Below the pieces are notes generated by a model, which was not told where the DNA came from, made no database searches, and was given only the letters and a program-made list of their open reading frames with translations. A DNA stretch of 50,080 nt from Candidatus Sulfopaludibacter sp. SbA3 (GTDB taxonomy: Bacteria > Acidobacteriota > Terriglobia > Bryobacterales > Bryobacteraceae): positions 1 to 50,080 of the forward strand of contig CAMDED010000043.1 in NCBI GenBank assembly GCA_945893365.1. Direction: 5' to 3'. Both the position numbers and the translations under genes were made by a program. Shown here in pieces: positions 35,472 through 45,232 of the stretch. How positions within the stretch are numbered: the stretch's first letter is position 1; the number at the start of each line of letters is the position of its first letter.

Positions 35472-36545
35472 TTGTCTGAAACTATTTCAATTGGCGGCGC
35501 GAGAGCCTTGGCGGACGGCGTCGACCGGCCTGCTCTGCTGCAGCAAGCCAAAGAGCAGGCTGTCGTCCTTGTAGTAGACGATATGGACATCAACAGACTC
35601 CTGGTTGCGCGCACGCTGCAGCAGGAACAGGTCCGCTTTCTCGAAGCGAGCAGTGGCGCCGAGGCGATCCGAATCCTGGAAACCGAACCGGTTGACTTGG
35701 TTATTCTCGACCAAATGATGCCCGTGATGGACGGGCTCGAATGCTGCCGTCGAATCAAGGCGAGCCGGCGCACGGAACTAGTGCCCGTCCTTATGGTAAG
35801 CAGCATGAACGCGGTGGAGTCCGAGATCGCCGGGATCGGCGCGGGCGCCGATGAGTACTTACACCGGCCCTTCCACCCGGATCTGCTGCGCGCCAGAGTA
35901 CGCGCCCTGCTGCGGCACAAGATGGCCCTCGACCAGCTTGAGGAATCGGAGGGGCTGCTGGTTATGCTCGCACAAGCCGTGGAACAGCGCGACAACTGCA
36001 CCGGACAGCATTGTGAGCGGCTGGCAAGCCTCAGCGTCAATCTTGGAGCGAACCTCGGATTGTCGCGCCAGGATCTGCTGTCTCTCCAGCGGGGCGGGTA
36101 CCTGCATGACGTCGGGAAAATCGCCGTGCCCGACTCGGTCCTGCTCAAGGCGGGCCCGCTCGACGACGCCGAGTGGGAGATCATGCGCAGCCATACGGTG
36201 ATTGGCGAAAAGCTGTGCAAGACCATGAAGTGCCTGCAGCCGGTTCTTCCGATCATCCGCAGCCATCATGAGCGTTGGGATGGTTCGGGGTATCCGGATG
36301 GATTGCGTGGTAACGAGATTCCCCTCTTGGCCCGAATCGTGCAAATGAGCGATATTTTCGACGCTCTGACGAGCGCCAGGCCCTATAAGCGCGCCTTCAC
36401 GAGCGCCGAAGCGCTGGAGATCATGCGCGCGGAAACGGCGCGCGGATGGCGCGATCCCGAACTCATGGAGGCCTTCGCGGCGATGCTCGAAAACGCCGTT
36501 GCGGAATCGCTCGGCCACATGAACCGGTTCCTGGCCGCAAGCTGA
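35472..36545 (+). CDS. Response regulator with HD-GYP cyclic-di-GMP phosphodiesterase domain
   Basis: About 357 residues. Receiver domain at about 30-150: VLVVDDMDINR supplies the acidic pocket, VDLVILDQMMP the phospho-acceptor Asp, and LMVSS the switch residue; the conserved Lys appears to be replaced (HRPFHP). The HD-GYP domain at 165-350 has YLHDVGKIAVPDS, SHHERWDGSGYPDGLRG and SDIFDALTSARPYK, all metal and GYP residues intact, so it should hydrolyse c-di-GMP. TTG 35472 is chosen because GGAGG ends four bases before it. No histidine kinase is adjacent, so the input is unknown. Confidence 0.93.
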   Translation: MSETISIGGARALADGVDRPALLQQAKEQAVVLVVDDMDINRLLVARTLQQEQVRFLEASSGAEAIRILETEPVDLVILDQMMPVMDGLECCRRIKASRRTELVPVLMVSSMNAVESEIAGIGAGADEYLHRPFHPDLLRARVRALLRHKMALDQLEESEGLLVMLAQAVEQRDNCTGQHCERLASLSVNLGANLGLSRQDLLSLQRGGYLHDVGKIAVPDSVLLKAGPLDDAEWEIMRSHTVIGEKLCKTMKCLQPVLPIIRSHHERWDGSGYPDGLRGNEIPLLARIVQMSDIFDALTSARPYKRAFTSAEALEIMRAETARGWRDPELMEAFAAMLENAVAESLGHMNRFLAAS

Positions 36546-36572
36546 CGCCGTGGACCCGACACCGCGCTCAGG

Positions 36573-37529
36573 TCAGGCGGCGGCGCGTTTGAGACGGTCC
36601 AATACGCCTTCCCACCCCGGATCGGTTGGGGGCGGTTCGACGGCAATCCAGTCGAGCGATTGCCGGTCAAGCGCGTGCAGGGTCTCATATAGAACGGCCG
36701 CGTAGGCGCGCGCCTCGGCCGGCATTCGAACCTGGACGGCGGCGGCCTTTTCCGCGGACCGCTCGCGGATGAAGACATATGCGCCGCGCCCTTCGCCACG
36801 CGGCGCGCCAAGCAGCAGAGGCGTGCGCGGACTGTAGTGCCGGCGATGCATGCCGGGCGAGGGATGCGCGGCGTTATCCACGGCATCGAAGCCGGCCTCT
36901 TCTCCAGCCGGGTCTCCGCATTCGACCGGACCTATCTCAGCTTCAATCTCGGCGCGCGTGACCATCCCCGGCCGGAGCAATCGGGGAACCGCCGCCGCGA
37001 GCGAGAGAACGGTCGATTCAATTCCCACCGTCGAGGACGCGCCTTCGAGGAGCACATCCACGCCGTCACCGAGCCCGTCCGCTACATGCGCGGCGGAAGT
37101 AGGGGAAAGAGCCGTGAAACGATTCGCGCTCGGCGCCGCGATTGGAACGCCAGCCTCGCGAATGAGAGCCAGCGCCAGGGGATGCGACGGCATTCGCAGT
37201 CCAACCGTAGCCAATCCCGCGGTTACGATGGCGGGAACCGAGGACGCTTTGGGGAGTACGAGCGTCAGCGGGCCGGGCCAGAAGGCCGCGGCGAGCTTTT
37301 CCGCGGCTTCCGGCCACGCGGCCGCCAGGCTCCGCGCCATCCCGACCGAATCCACGTGAACGATCACCGGACTGCCCGCCGGTCTTCCTTTCACTTCGTA
37401 AATCCGGCCGACAGCTTCGGCGTCCAGGGCGTTGGCGCCAAGCCCGTAAACGGTCTCCGTCGGGAAGGCTACCAGTTTACCGGCGCGGATCGCGGCCGCG
37501 GCCTCACTCACCGAGGTCGTCTTTACCAT
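36573..37529 (-). CDS. tsaC: Threonylcarbamoyl-AMP synthase (Sua5/YwlC, two-domain form)
   Basis: 318 residues. The YrdC-like domain has LVAFPTETVYGLGANA, RPAGSPVIVHV, FWPGPLTLVL and IAAPSANRFTALSPT. The C-terminal Sua5 domain starts around HRRHYSPRTPLLL. It makes threonylcarbamoyl-AMP from threonine, bicarbonate and ATP for the t6A37 modification of ANN-reading tRNAs. Start MVKTTSV at 37529, 26 bases inside the end of prfB, so the two translation-related genes are coupled. The longer in-frame start adds 11 residues without homology. Confidence 0.93.
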   Translation of the reverse strand: MVKTTSVSEAAAAIRAGKLVAFPTETVYGLGANALDAEAVGRIYEVKGRPAGSPVIVHVDSVGMARSLAAAWPEAAEKLAAAFWPGPLTLVLPKASSVPAIVTAGLATVGLRMPSHPLALALIREAGVPIAAPSANRFTALSPTSAAHVADGLGDGVDVLLEGASSTVGIESTVLSLAAAVPRLLRPGMVTRAEIEAEIGPVECGDPAGEEAGFDAVDNAAHPSPGMHRRHYSPRTPLLLGAPRGEGRGAYVFIRERSAEKAAAVQVRMPAEARAYAAVLYETLHALDRQSLDWIAVEPPPTDPGWEGVLDRLKRAAA

Positions 37530-38638
37530 CGCCCGAGGTCCTTCCCGTTTTGCGGAACACAAGGAATGCGTGTATCAGCGGCTCAAGATCGCCATCGAGC
37601 ACGCGGTCCACGTCGCCGACGGAAAGTTTTGTGCGGTGATCCTTGATGAGGCGGTAGGGAGCGAGAACGTAGCTGCGAATCTGGCTGCCGAAGTTGATTT
37701 CGAGCTTTGACGCCTCGGTCTTCTTCGCTTCTTCCTTCTTCTTGTCGAGCTCGAACTCGTACAGGCGCGCGCGAAGCTGCTTCATGGCGGTTTCGCGGTT
37801 CTTGTGCTGGGAGCGCTCGTTCTGGCACTGCACCACGATATTCGTGGGCAGGTGGACGATGCGCACGGCCGAATCCGTCATGTTCACGTGTTGGCCGCCG
37901 GCTCCGCCGGACCGGAACGTATCGATGCGCAGATCGTCGAGACGGATATCGATCTTGATCTCATCGTCGATCTGCGGATAGACGAAGACGGACGCGAACG
38001 AGGTGTGACGGCGCGCATTCGCGTCGAAAGGCGAGATACGCACCAGCCGGTGCACGCCGATTTCGGAAAATAGCATGCCGTAGGCGTTCTCCCCGTTCAC
38101 CTCGAAGGTGGCGGACTTGATGCCCGCGCCGTCGCCCTCCAGGCGGTCGGTGACCACCACTCCCAAGCCTTCTTTTTCCGCCCAGCGAAGATACATGCGG
38201 AGCAGCATTTCGGCCCAATCCTGGCTTTCCGTGCCACCCGCGCCCGGATGAATGGTGACGATCGCGCTCTTCGCGTCGTTCTCGCCCGACAAGAGCATGG
38301 CCGTCTCGAGCTTCTCCAGCACCGCCGCGTAGGACTTCAGCTCGCTCTCAATTTCCGCGGTGACGTTTTCGCCTTCGCGCGCAAGCTCAAACAGGGTGTC
38401 CATGTCCGAGGTGAGGCTCTGAACCTTCGCCGCCTCCCCGATGGCGCGTTCGAGGCGTTTCCGGTCCTGCATCAACTTCTGGCTTTTTTCCGAATCGTTC
38501 CAGAAGCCGGGGAGGTTGATGGTCTCTTCTAGCTTATCGAGCTGAATTTTCTTGGCAGGCGAGTCAAAGATAGCTCCGCACGGCAAATGCCTGGTGGCGG
38601 AGCGGTTGGAATTCCCGTTCGAGTTCTTCGAGGGTCAT
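37504..38638 (-). CDS. prfB: Peptide chain release factor 2, with programmed +1 frameshift
   Basis: Starts ATG 38638 ([16 protein letters not shown]), 24 codons to an in-frame TGA at 38564-38566, then +1 shift and 353 more residues to 37504. The total of 377 residues is close to the usual RF2 length. The codon-recognition tripeptide SPF ([14 protein letters not shown]) reads UGA and UAA, and [16 protein letters not shown] holds the catalytic GGQ. Autoregulation: low RF2 slows termination at the UGA and lets the shift occur. It is 3 bases downstream of the phosphoesterase gene and overlaps tsaC. Confidence 0.96.
38563..38578 (-). promoter_or_regulatory. prfB programmed frameshift site
   Basis: On the minus strand CGGAGC-TAT-CTT-TGA-C: a Shine-Dalgarno-like CGGAG three to four bases before the slippery CTT, then the UGA stop and C. 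This is the same layout as the E. coli prfB site (AGGGGG-TAT-CTT-TGA-C), with a weaker internal ribosome-binding element. Confidence 0.95.
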
Positions 38639-38641
38639 AAT

Positions 38642-39235
38642 CTACAATTCTAACAGATAGCCTTTCTTGCCCACGTTCACGGCGATCGAGGCGCCAATCC
38701 GGGCTTCCGCTCCTTCGGCCTCGTGAATATGGCCGCAAAAGCAGTAAGCCGGCTGATGCTTCACCACAAAATCGCGCACGGCCGAGCTGCCGAAATGCTT
38801 TCCCTCCGCCGCCCTGTCCACCGCGGTCCCGAGCGGCGGACAGTGGCTTATAAGGACCAACGGCTTCAACGCCGCGAACGGCTCGAGGCGCTCGGCCAAT
38901 TCCGCTTCGGTATATTCGCCGGGCGTGTTGAAAGGCGTGGGGTTCGAATAGCCCAGACCGGCCAGATGATGTCCGGCAATCTCGAATGAGACGCAGTGAA
39001 AGTTGAGGAAGCCGAAATCGGCGCAGAACCGCTCGATCTGGGGCGCCGATTCGTTGTTGCCGGGCATGACCCAGGTCTTCTCGGCGCGCGGCTTCATGAC
39101 CTCACCGCAGCGGTCGAGGCCGCGTCCCCAGCTCACCAGATCGCCGGCCGCGATGTAGTAGTCCGCCGCGATTCCCATGACCCGTTCGAGGGCATTCAGG
39201 TCGTTGTGGATATCGGAAAAAATGAGGATTTTCAT
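38642..39235 (-). CDS. Calcineurin-like metallophosphoesterase
   Basis: 197 residues, complete. Metal motifs: IFSDIHNDL (D-x-H), AAGDLVSWG (GD), VMPGNNES (GN-E in place of GNHD/E), ISHCPPLG and CGHIHEAEG (GHxH). It is small and without a signal peptide, similar to YfcE/Icc-type cytosolic phosphodiesterases. Substrate unknown. Located between the Gfo/Idh dehydrogenase (12 bases) and prfB (3 bases) in a minus-strand run. Confidence 0.92.
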   Translation of the reverse strand: MKILIFSDIHNDLNALERVMGIAADYYIAAGDLVSWGRGLDRCGEVMKPRAEKTWVMPGNNESAPQIERFCADFGFLNFHCVSFEIAGHHLAGLGYSNPTPFNTPGEYTEAELAERLEPFAALKPLVLISHCPPLGTAVDRAAEGKHFGSSAVRDFVVKHQPAYCFCGHIHEAEGAEARIGASIAVNVGKKGYLLEL

Positions 39236-39247
39236 GCTTCGCGCGGC

Positions 39248-40387
39248 TTATCCCACGGGCTCCCAATGTCCGCTCTCCGCGGAGCGCAGGACCGCGTCGG
39301 TGACGTAGTCCGTGGCCAGAGCGTCGCGGAACGTGGGCCGCGCGGGCTCGCCATCGCTCAGCCCGCCGAAGAAATCCGCTACCTGATGAATGAACGTGTG
39401 CTCGTAGCCGATCTGCAAGCCCGGCACCCACCAGTGGTTCATATAAGGATGATCGCCGTCAGTGATGTGGAGCGAGCGCCAGCCGCGCAGCCTCCCTTCA
39501 TCGGAGTGGGCGAAGTACTGTAAGCGGTGCAGATCGTGAAGGTCCCAGGCAATCGACGCGTGCTCGCCGTTGATCTCGAAGGTGTAGAGCGCTTTGTGGC
39601 CGCGCGCATACCGCGTGGCTTCAAAAGTCGCGAGCGACCCGTTCGAGAAGCGGGCAAGGAATGCGCTGGCATCGTCGATCCCGACTCTCTCCACCTTGCC
39701 TGTCAAGGCGTGGATGCGCTCCTTGATGAACGTTTCGGTCATCGCCGTCACCTCGGCGATGCCGCCGTTCAGCCACAGGGCGGTATCGATGCAATGCGCC
39801 AGCAGATCGCCGGTTACGCCGCTGCCCGCCGCGTTCACGTCGAGCCGCCACAATCCCGCGCCACCCTGCGGCAGTTCTTTCGAAATCGTCCAATCCTGCA
39901 GGAACTTTGCCCGGTAGTGAAAGATGCGGCCGAGCTTTCCTTCGCCGATCAACTGTTTCGCGAGCGTCACGGCGGGCACGCGGCGATAGTTGTACCAGAC
40001 CATGTTCGCCACGCGGGCTTGCTCGACGGCCGCCACCATTTCTTCGGCTTGCGACGGATTCATCGCGAGCGGCTTCTCGCACATCACCATTTTCCCCGCG
40101 CCAGCGGCCGCAATGGCGATTTCCGCATGAGAATCGTTGGGCGTCGCGATGTCGATCAGGTCGATGTCCGGGCGGGCGACCAGGGCGCGCCAGTCCGTCT
40201 CCGAAGACTCGTAACCCCAATTCTCGGCAAACGCCTTTACGTTCCCGGCATTGCGTCCGCAGACGGCCTTCAAGATGGGTTGGAAGTCCAGTTTGAAGAA
40301 CTGGTTCACCTTTCCGAACGCGTTCGAATGGGTGCGGCCCATGAAGCCGTAACCCACGACTCCGACATTGATTTTCTTTTTGCTCAT
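39248..40387 (-). CDS. Gfo/Idh/MocA-family sugar dehydrogenase
   Basis: 379 residues. Nucleotide-binding start [20 protein letters not shown], then [11 protein letters not shown]-like [15 protein letters not shown] and the EKP motif in [11 protein letters not shown], whose Lys is catalytic. The C-terminal beta-sheet domain contains [14 protein letters not shown] and [19 protein letters not shown]. Likely oxidises or epimerises a sugar or cyclitol with NAD(P). Nine bases downstream of a sugar isomerase gene with which it probably forms one catabolic unit. Confidence 0.93.
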   Translation of the reverse strand: MSKKKINVGVVGYGFMGRTHSNAFGKVNQFFKLDFQPILKAVCGRNAGNVKAFAENWGYESSETDWRALVARPDIDLIDIATPNDSHAEIAIAAAGAGKMVMCEKPLAMNPSQAEEMVAAVEQARVANMVWYNYRRVPAVTLAKQLIGEGKLGRIFHYRAKFLQDWTISKELPQGGAGLWRLDVNAAGSGVTGDLLAHCIDTALWLNGGIAEVTAMTETFIKERIHALTGKVERVGIDDASAFLARFSNGSLATFEATRYARGHKALYTFEINGEHASIAWDLHDLHRLQYFAHSDEGRLRGWRSLHITDGDHPYMNHWWVPGLQIGYEHTFIHQVADFFGGLSDGEPARPTFRDALATDYVTDAVLRSAESGHWEPVG

Positions 40388-40396
40388 ATGCGTTGC

Positions 40397-41443
40397 CTAC
40401 GCCCGCCAGCCGTGCGCGTTTCTCACGCCGATCATCGCGGAAAGGATATCGTTCCAGGTGTCCCGCTTCATCATGGTTTCGTTGGGGAACATGCAGCCGT
40501 CCCAGCAGACGTGCTGGAAGGCTTTAGTCACGGCGCCATTCGCGTCGCGCATCCAGTGGCCGGCGTCGCGGGCGATGTTCAACTTTCCGTTCGGATCGTT
40601 CGGAAGACAGTGGCGGCCCGTTTTGTCGTGCGAGCCCGAGCCCTTTACCGTCGCGTCGTTCTGCGCAATGTGAAAATCAATCGTCCAGGGGCGGAGGGCG
40701 GCGGTCATGGTTTTCAGCGCGGCCTGCAGAGCGTCCTCGTCGTTCCACGCGAAGCCGGCGGGAAGAATGCCGTCTTCGGGCGCATTGTAGCCCATGGTGA
40801 ACAACAGCGTGTGCGCCATGTCGGCCTGGAATCCGAGCGTCTTCGGCCGATTGACGAGTTCGAGCAACTGCACCATCCGCTTCCAGCTATGCATCCCGCC
40901 CCAGCAGATTTCTCCTTCCGCGGCGAGGCGTTCTCCGTATCCTTCGGCGATCGAGCAAGCTTCGAGGAATGTGTCCGCAATGCGCCGGCTGTTGGCGTCC
41001 GGGTCCTTCGCCCAATCCGCCACTCCGCTCGCGGAATCGATGCGAATTACGCCGTAAGGGCGAACGCCAAGCTCCCGAAGCGTTTTGGCGATTTCGCAGG
41101 CCTTGCGGACTTGAGCGGCAAACTTTTTGCGGTCCTCATCGCCGCCCATTGCGGAGCCACCACCGGTGGGAGGCCACACGGGAGCGACAACCGAGCCGAC
41201 GACGAAGCCCCGGGCTTGAACCTTATCCGCGAGACGCTTCAACTCGTCTCCGCCGGCGTCGATGCCGACATGGGGATCGAACAGGAAGAGGTCGACGCCG
41301 TCGAATCGGACTCCATCGACTTCCGCGGCGGCCGTGAGGTCGATCATGGTGTCGAGGTCGATCGGAGGCTCGGAATCGGGGCCTTTGCCCACGAGGCCGG
41401 GCCACATCGCGTTATGCAGTTTCGGGAAATTGTTCTGACTCAT
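40397..41443 (-). CDS. Sugar phosphate isomerase/epimerase (xylose-isomerase-like TIM barrel)
   Basis: About 348 residues. Barrel signatures: [59 protein letters not shown] and [10 protein letters not shown], providing the acidic and histidine metal ligands expected for this AP-endonuclease-2 superfamily. Partnership with a Gfo/Idh dehydrogenase is frequent in inositol and rare-sugar pathways. Two ATG codons (41449, 41443) and a TTG (41461) are possible starts; the predicted -10 at 41464-41469 makes the TTG unlikely. Confidence 0.87.
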   Translation of the reverse strand: MSQNNFPKLHNAMWPGLVGKGPDSEPPIDLDTMIDLTAAAEVDGVRFDGVDLFLFDPHVGIDAGGDELKRLADKVQARGFVVGSVVAPVWPPTGGGSAMGGDEDRKKFAAQVRKACEIAKTLRELGVRPYGVIRIDSASGVADWAKDPDANSRRIADTFLEACSIAEGYGERLAAEGEICWGGMHSWKRMVQLLELVNRPKTLGFQADMAHTLLFTMGYNAPEDGILPAGFAWNDEDALQAALKTMTAALRPWTIDFHIAQNDATVKGSGSHDKTGRHCLPNDPNGKLNIARDAGHWMRDANGAVTKAFQHVCWDGCMFPNETMMKRDTWNDILSAMIGVRNAHGWRA

Positions 41444-41463
41444 TGGCATTTGACCGTTCAAGC

Positions 41464-41469
41464 ATTATA
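41464..41469 (-). promoter_or_regulatory. Perfect -10 hexamer for the isomerase operon
   Basis: TATAAT on the minus strand followed by G. Transcription would begin near 41457, just ahead of ATG 41449/41443, giving a very short leader. No good -35 is visible. Confidence 0.4.
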
Positions 41470-41601
41470 CAGAAGGGAGCGGGGGCGCGGCGGGTTTCCG
41501 GGCAGGGTCGGAAAGTTGCGCTTACTATCACCGCGTAGGGACACCTGCCCTATATTTCCGTCGCCGGTACGTTTGAATCGCAAGCCAAAACAGGTTCGGA
41601 C

Positions 41602-41847
41602 ATGGTAGAACTATTTCGCGGAACCCGTTTGGTCGCTCTCGGTTCTGTTTCTGACGGCGAGACAATGAGTCGTATATTGGAAGGCATGTATTCCTTTGAG
41701 GAGCACGAGGTCGAGAACGCTCTGGAGCATTTCCGCGGCTCGGACTTTGAGGGTGCGCCGCAGGAGGGGGACAGGTTTTTCCGGTTCACTACTCCGGGCA
41801 ACTCCCGTTCTTTCCCTGACCGGCCCTTCGAGCGGTTCAGCGACTAG
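41602..41847 (+). CDS. Small hypothetical protein upstream of the HEPN-like gene
   Basis: 81 residues, ATG 41602, no recognised domain. It contains a charged stretch (SFEEHEVENALEHFRGSDFEG) and no membrane segment. Its stop TAG is part of the AGGAGG ribosome binding site of the following gene, in the same frame. It might be a partner (for example an antitoxin) or a degraded N-terminal part of the same gene. Local GC is lower than in the flanking operons, hinting at acquisition. Confidence 0.5.
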   Translation: MVELFRGTRLVALGSVSDGETMSRILEGMYSFEEHEVENALEHFRGSDFEGAPQEGDRFFRFTTPGNSRSFPDRPFERFSD

Positions 41848-41856
41848 GAGGAACTG

Positions 41857-42690
41857 TTGCGGCGATTAAGGGAAGCTGACGCTCAGAAGTGTCAGCGCAT
41901 ACACAAAGGAACGCCCTTCCATTTCATGTCGTGGCTCGCCTTCGATTTACGAAACTACGAAAAGGCCTTGTTTTACCTTGATGCAAGTATTTCCGAAGAC
42001 GTCAAGAACAACAGTGCGGGATGGCAAAGAGCTCCGGGAGCACGATTCTTGCTGCTTGACCCAGTGAACCAGGTCGCCGAACGAACGCTACTCGTCGTGC
42101 GAAAGCTCCTCGAACGCGAGTTGAATAGATTTAATCGGACGTCGAACCTGCCGGCGCTCGAAGTCGACGGCAACTGGCGTACTTTTGTAGGCAAGCTGCT
42201 TGCCAGTTCATCGCAACGAACGATCGTTTCGGCACTTTACGTTTTTCTGCTGGAGTTCGAGGATCGCGTCCTCGAATTGGAGCTGAGGGAAGGTTCCACC
42301 GGCGGATCGAATCAGCCGTTCACCGTCCACCTTTTTACGGGGGGATTGCTTTTCGAGTCGTTACTCAAGCTTTGTTATCCGCGGAACGATGCTGGAACTA
42401 AAAACAAAACGCTCGGTGATGTCCTGAGAAAAACCAGCGAGTTTGAGAGGGACTTCGGTCTAGGTCCGAACCTTGAAAGCTCCGCCCAGACGCTGCAGGA
42501 AATCCACGACGCTCTCCAGCGCGGGGCGTCCCCGCTCGAAGTCGCGTTCAGCACCGCTGCGAAACTTCGAAACACGACGGGGCACAATCTTGTCTGGGAT
42601 GATATCTTCAATACGCCGCAGAAGTACAGAGATTTGTTTCAGGCCGTTATGAATGCGCTTCTCTTTGTCATCGCCCACAAACTCATCTAG
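41857..42690 (+). CDS. Hypothetical protein with possible C-terminal HEPN-like motif
   Basis: 277 residues from TTG 41857, which has AGGAGG six bases ahead. The N-terminal part (RIHKGTPFHFMSWLAFDLRN, YEKALFYLDASISED) looks like a short TPR-like helical repeat. The C-terminal helical region contains KLRNTTGHNLVW, an R-x4-H arrangement like the active site of HEPN ribonucleases, on a predicted helix after DALQRGASPLEVAFSTAA. HEPN domains are frequent in toxin and abortive-infection proteins. The name is an inference from one motif; the protein could equally be an unrelated helical protein. Confidence 0.6.
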   Translation: MRRLREADAQKCQRIHKGTPFHFMSWLAFDLRNYEKALFYLDASISEDVKNNSAGWQRAPGARFLLLDPVNQVAERTLLVVRKLLERELNRFNRTSNLPALEVDGNWRTFVGKLLASSSQRTIVSALYVFLLEFEDRVLELELREGSTGGSNQPFTVHLFTGGLLFESLLKLCYPRNDAGTKNKTLGDVLRKTSEFERDFGLGPNLESSAQTLQEIHDALQRGASPLEVAFSTAAKLRNTTGHNLVWDDIFNTPQKYRDLFQAVMNALLFVIAHKLI

Positions 42691-42735
42691 ATCGGAACGC
42701 GGACACGAGATCCTAATCCGCTACGTTGACCGTGC

Positions 42736-43806
42736 CTAGCGAACTGTGAAGTGGACAGGAACGGTCTCCCTTGAAATGCGCTCTTCCACGCGCTCGAACA
42801 CGTCGACATCGAAGGGCCGGCCGATCGTGTTTCCCGCGCGGTCCTCGATTGTACGACCGACTTGAATGGCGTACTCACCGGGCTTCCAAGGCTCCGCCGG
42901 CGTGAATCGCCAGCGCATTTCTTCCCGATCGACGTCCACGGATCCTTCTATAGGCCGGCCGGCGCGGCTCGTCACTTCAATCAAGCCGAGCAGAAGCGCA
43001 TGGTCCATCGGCTCGGGAAATTCGAGAGCAAGCGGCTCACGCCTTCCCGCGGCGGGCGCCGTGAGCGTCCACGTCTTGGGATCGGGCGGAATGCGATCCG
43101 ATTCCACTGCCCGGAAGGCTTTCCGGAACTCCTGTTTCAATGGGAGGCCCGCCGCGTCCTGCCAGCCGGCGTCAATCACCAGCGTGTACTTCCCGCCCGC
43201 GCGGATCGGCAAGCCTACCTCCTCGTTCGGAACCAGCCCGCGCTTGATTCGGCCGGGGTCGAAAAGTACCGTCAGCCGCCGCGCTTCACGATCCCACAGC
43301 TCCTGATCGATCTCGAGGAATGGAAGAGCGACAGGCGCGCCGCTCCCGTCGAGAAGACGAAGGTGGCGGTAGGCTTCGCCCCGATTCATGGGCGCGGAGA
43401 AGTGAAGATAGAATTTGAGAATATTCTCGGGGATCGTCGCGCTGGAGGGGTACACGCGATCGACCACAGTTGAGGGCGCGACCACAGGTTTCGGTATCTC
43501 GAAAACGGAAACCGCGCCGCGATAAACGGCCCGGTAGCGCAGACCGGGCTGCAGCGGATACTTGGGCCGGAACGAGAGCCCTCCCGCTTCGGCGGCGCAA
43601 GTTCCGTTCAGCGCCGGGATTTCGCCCGGCGCATCCACGGAAACAGCGAAGTCTTCGCACCGCGCCGGGCCGCCGGAAACGCGAAAAACAGGTCCATCCA
43701 GACGGACCGTATGTTCGGCCGCGAGGAGCGGCGCCAGTACGATTAGCGCCAGAAGGACTGGCGTGAGAAAGCGCGGCGCAGGAAGAAGCGCCGTCAGAAA
43801 AGGCAT
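42736..43806 (-). CDS. Exported protein with bacterial Ig-like domains
   Basis: 356 residues. The N-terminal hydrophobic segment (FLTPVLLALIVLAPLLAAEH) is a signal peptide. The rest is beta-rich with SbsA-type Ig-like signatures (VYPSSATIPENILKFYLHFSAPM and LEFPEPMDHALLLGLIEV, then GEYAIQVGRTIEDRAGN). This domain type is found in extracellular adhesive or structural proteins. No enzyme motif seen. Three bases downstream of the next gene on the minus strand, so the two exported proteins are co-expressed. Confidence 0.75.
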   Translation of the reverse strand: MPFLTALLPAPRFLTPVLLALIVLAPLLAAEHTVRLDGPVFRVSGGPARCEDFAVSVDAPGEIPALNGTCAAEAGGLSFRPKYPLQPGLRYRAVYRGAVSVFEIPKPVVAPSTVVDRVYPSSATIPENILKFYLHFSAPMNRGEAYRHLRLLDGSGAPVALPFLEIDQELWDREARRLTVLFDPGRIKRGLVPNEEVGLPIRAGGKYTLVIDAGWQDAAGLPLKQEFRKAFRAVESDRIPPDPKTWTLTAPAAGRREPLALEFPEPMDHALLLGLIEVTSRAGRPIEGSVDVDREEMRWRFTPAEPWKPGEYAIQVGRTIEDRAGNTIGRPFDVDVFERVEERISRETVPVHFTVR

Positions 43807-43809
43807 CCG

Positions 43810-44892
43810 CTACGGCAGAGCGACCGTCTTGAGGTCGAGCGAACCGCCATCGTTCCGAACCAGCATCAGGGCGTTTTCCTTGTCGAGCTTGTCGAGCTGC
43901 TCGACGCCCTTCAGTCCGGCGATGGTCTCGTACTTCACGCCTTGAAGCTCAGTCTGGGACTTGATGGGTTCAAACTTGTCGAGGTTCTCGGCCGACATCT
44001 TCATCACGCCGCGGCTGCTGTTGTTCATCAGGATGAAGTCGTGGCCGCTCTTCTGGTAGATGACCATGTCGAGAGGGCGATTGCGATTGCCGAGCTCGGC
44101 GATGGTCGTTCCCATCACCTTCGTGCCGGGCTTCAACGACGCCACGGGGAACTTCACGAGAGGAGTGCAGGTGTAGGCCGCCAGCAGATAGGACTCCGAC
44201 TTGATCTCGTACGGAACGAAGGTGCGGACCGGCGAATTGGTCTCGAAGCGTCCGTGCTGTCCGTGGTAGATCTCGACACTCGTGCCATTTTCGACCGCCT
44301 TAAACGGGAATGGGATCGACCGCAAATTCGAGGAGAATTCTTCGTTCGAGAGACCGGCAACGAATACCTTGCCGTCCACGTAAGCGAGGTCGGTGATCGA
44401 ATCCATACGCAGATTGTTACCGCGCGCGTCTTTCTTGGCTTCAACCGGGTTGGGCAGGCCGGCGCGGGAGTGCTTCACCTTATCGAGAGAAACTTCTTCG
44501 AGCTTCCCGGAATGGCCGGCGCGGACGATGACGGGAATCGCGTCCGGACCCTTGCCGCGCGAGACGGAGAGGTAGACGTTTTTCGAAAGCGGATTCACGG
44601 CCATGTCGTTGACGAGGATCTGATCCGCCGCCGTGCCGAGCAGGGCCGCGATCTTCTCATTGATACCCGCGATCTCAACCGTCCCAGAACCCTTACCAGG
44701 CTTGCGGTCCTGGGTGTCGATGGCGAAGACGGCCGCGCCCACGGAATCGCCTACGAACAGAATGCCATCGGGCCCGAACGCGAGCGAACCGGCGGACTTC
44801 ATGTCCGCCTTTCCCTGCGTGAGGCTCGATGAATAATCGACTGCCGCTACAGCGAGCGACGCCAAAAGCGTAAATGTGGTGACAAGACGCAT
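43810..44892 (-). CDS. Exported beta-propeller-like protein of unknown function
   Basis: About 360 residues from ATG 44892 (MRLVTTFTLLASLAVAA, a signal peptide). Repeating strand-turn blocks such as SLAFGPDGILFVGDS, VNDMAVNPLSKNVYLS and DSITDLAYVDGKVFVAG are typical of NHL/SMP-30-like propellers. No catalytic or metal-binding set can be assigned. An in-frame ATG at 44922 is earlier, but the signal peptide begins at 44892. Confidence 0.75.
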   Translation of the reverse strand: MRLVTTFTLLASLAVAAVDYSSSLTQGKADMKSAGSLAFGPDGILFVGDSVGAAVFAIDTQDRKPGKGSGTVEIAGINEKIAALLGTAADQILVNDMAVNPLSKNVYLSVSRGKGPDAIPVIVRAGHSGKLEEVSLDKVKHSRAGLPNPVEAKKDARGNNLRMDSITDLAYVDGKVFVAGLSNEEFSSNLRSIPFPFKAVENGTSVEIYHGQHGRFETNSPVRTFVPYEIKSESYLLAAYTCTPLVKFPVASLKPGTKVMGTTIAELGNRNRPLDMVIYQKSGHDFILMNNSSRGVMKMSAENLDKFEPIKSQTELQGVKYETIAGLKGVEQLDKLDKENALMLVRNDGGSLDLKTVALP

Positions 44893-45185
44893 GCGTATTT
44901 CCCTCTCGTGGTACGATCTCACTTTGCGTCCGGAAGGTCAAGGGGGGTTGTCCGCGGCTGGGCTGTTTTCCTTTGGCATATCGGGATCGGCGAAACTAGG
45001 CGCGGATTGGCGGCGCGGCGCCACACGGGCTCGGCCCTGGTCGGGCGCTTTGCAAGGTCCCGCCAACGTTCTTGCCGTGGCGCGGATCGGGTTTCCGTCC
45101 GCCCACGCACCGGATAATCCGCGTCGCGTCGCCGTCAAGCCCTTACAGGGTATAAAAATAGCACTAGCGGAGGGGAATTGGGGGA

Positions 45186-45215
45186 TTGCGGCTCCACAGA
45201 ATAGTGGGATATACT
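45186..45215 (+). promoter_or_regulatory. Predicted promoter of the toxin/HTH/DUF3467 genes
   Basis: TTGCGG (45186-45191), 18-base spacer, TATACT (45210-45215), 17 bases before the ATG at 45233. The rest of the 340-base gap from 44893 holds nothing I can identify. Confidence 0.4.
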
Positions 45216-45232
45216 TGTTGCGGTATGACGCG

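Noticed and set aside
38564-38566. UGA in prfB as selenocysteine or pseudogene stop
   Set aside because: The context CTT-TGA-C with an upstream ribosome-binding element is the classic prfB frameshift site.
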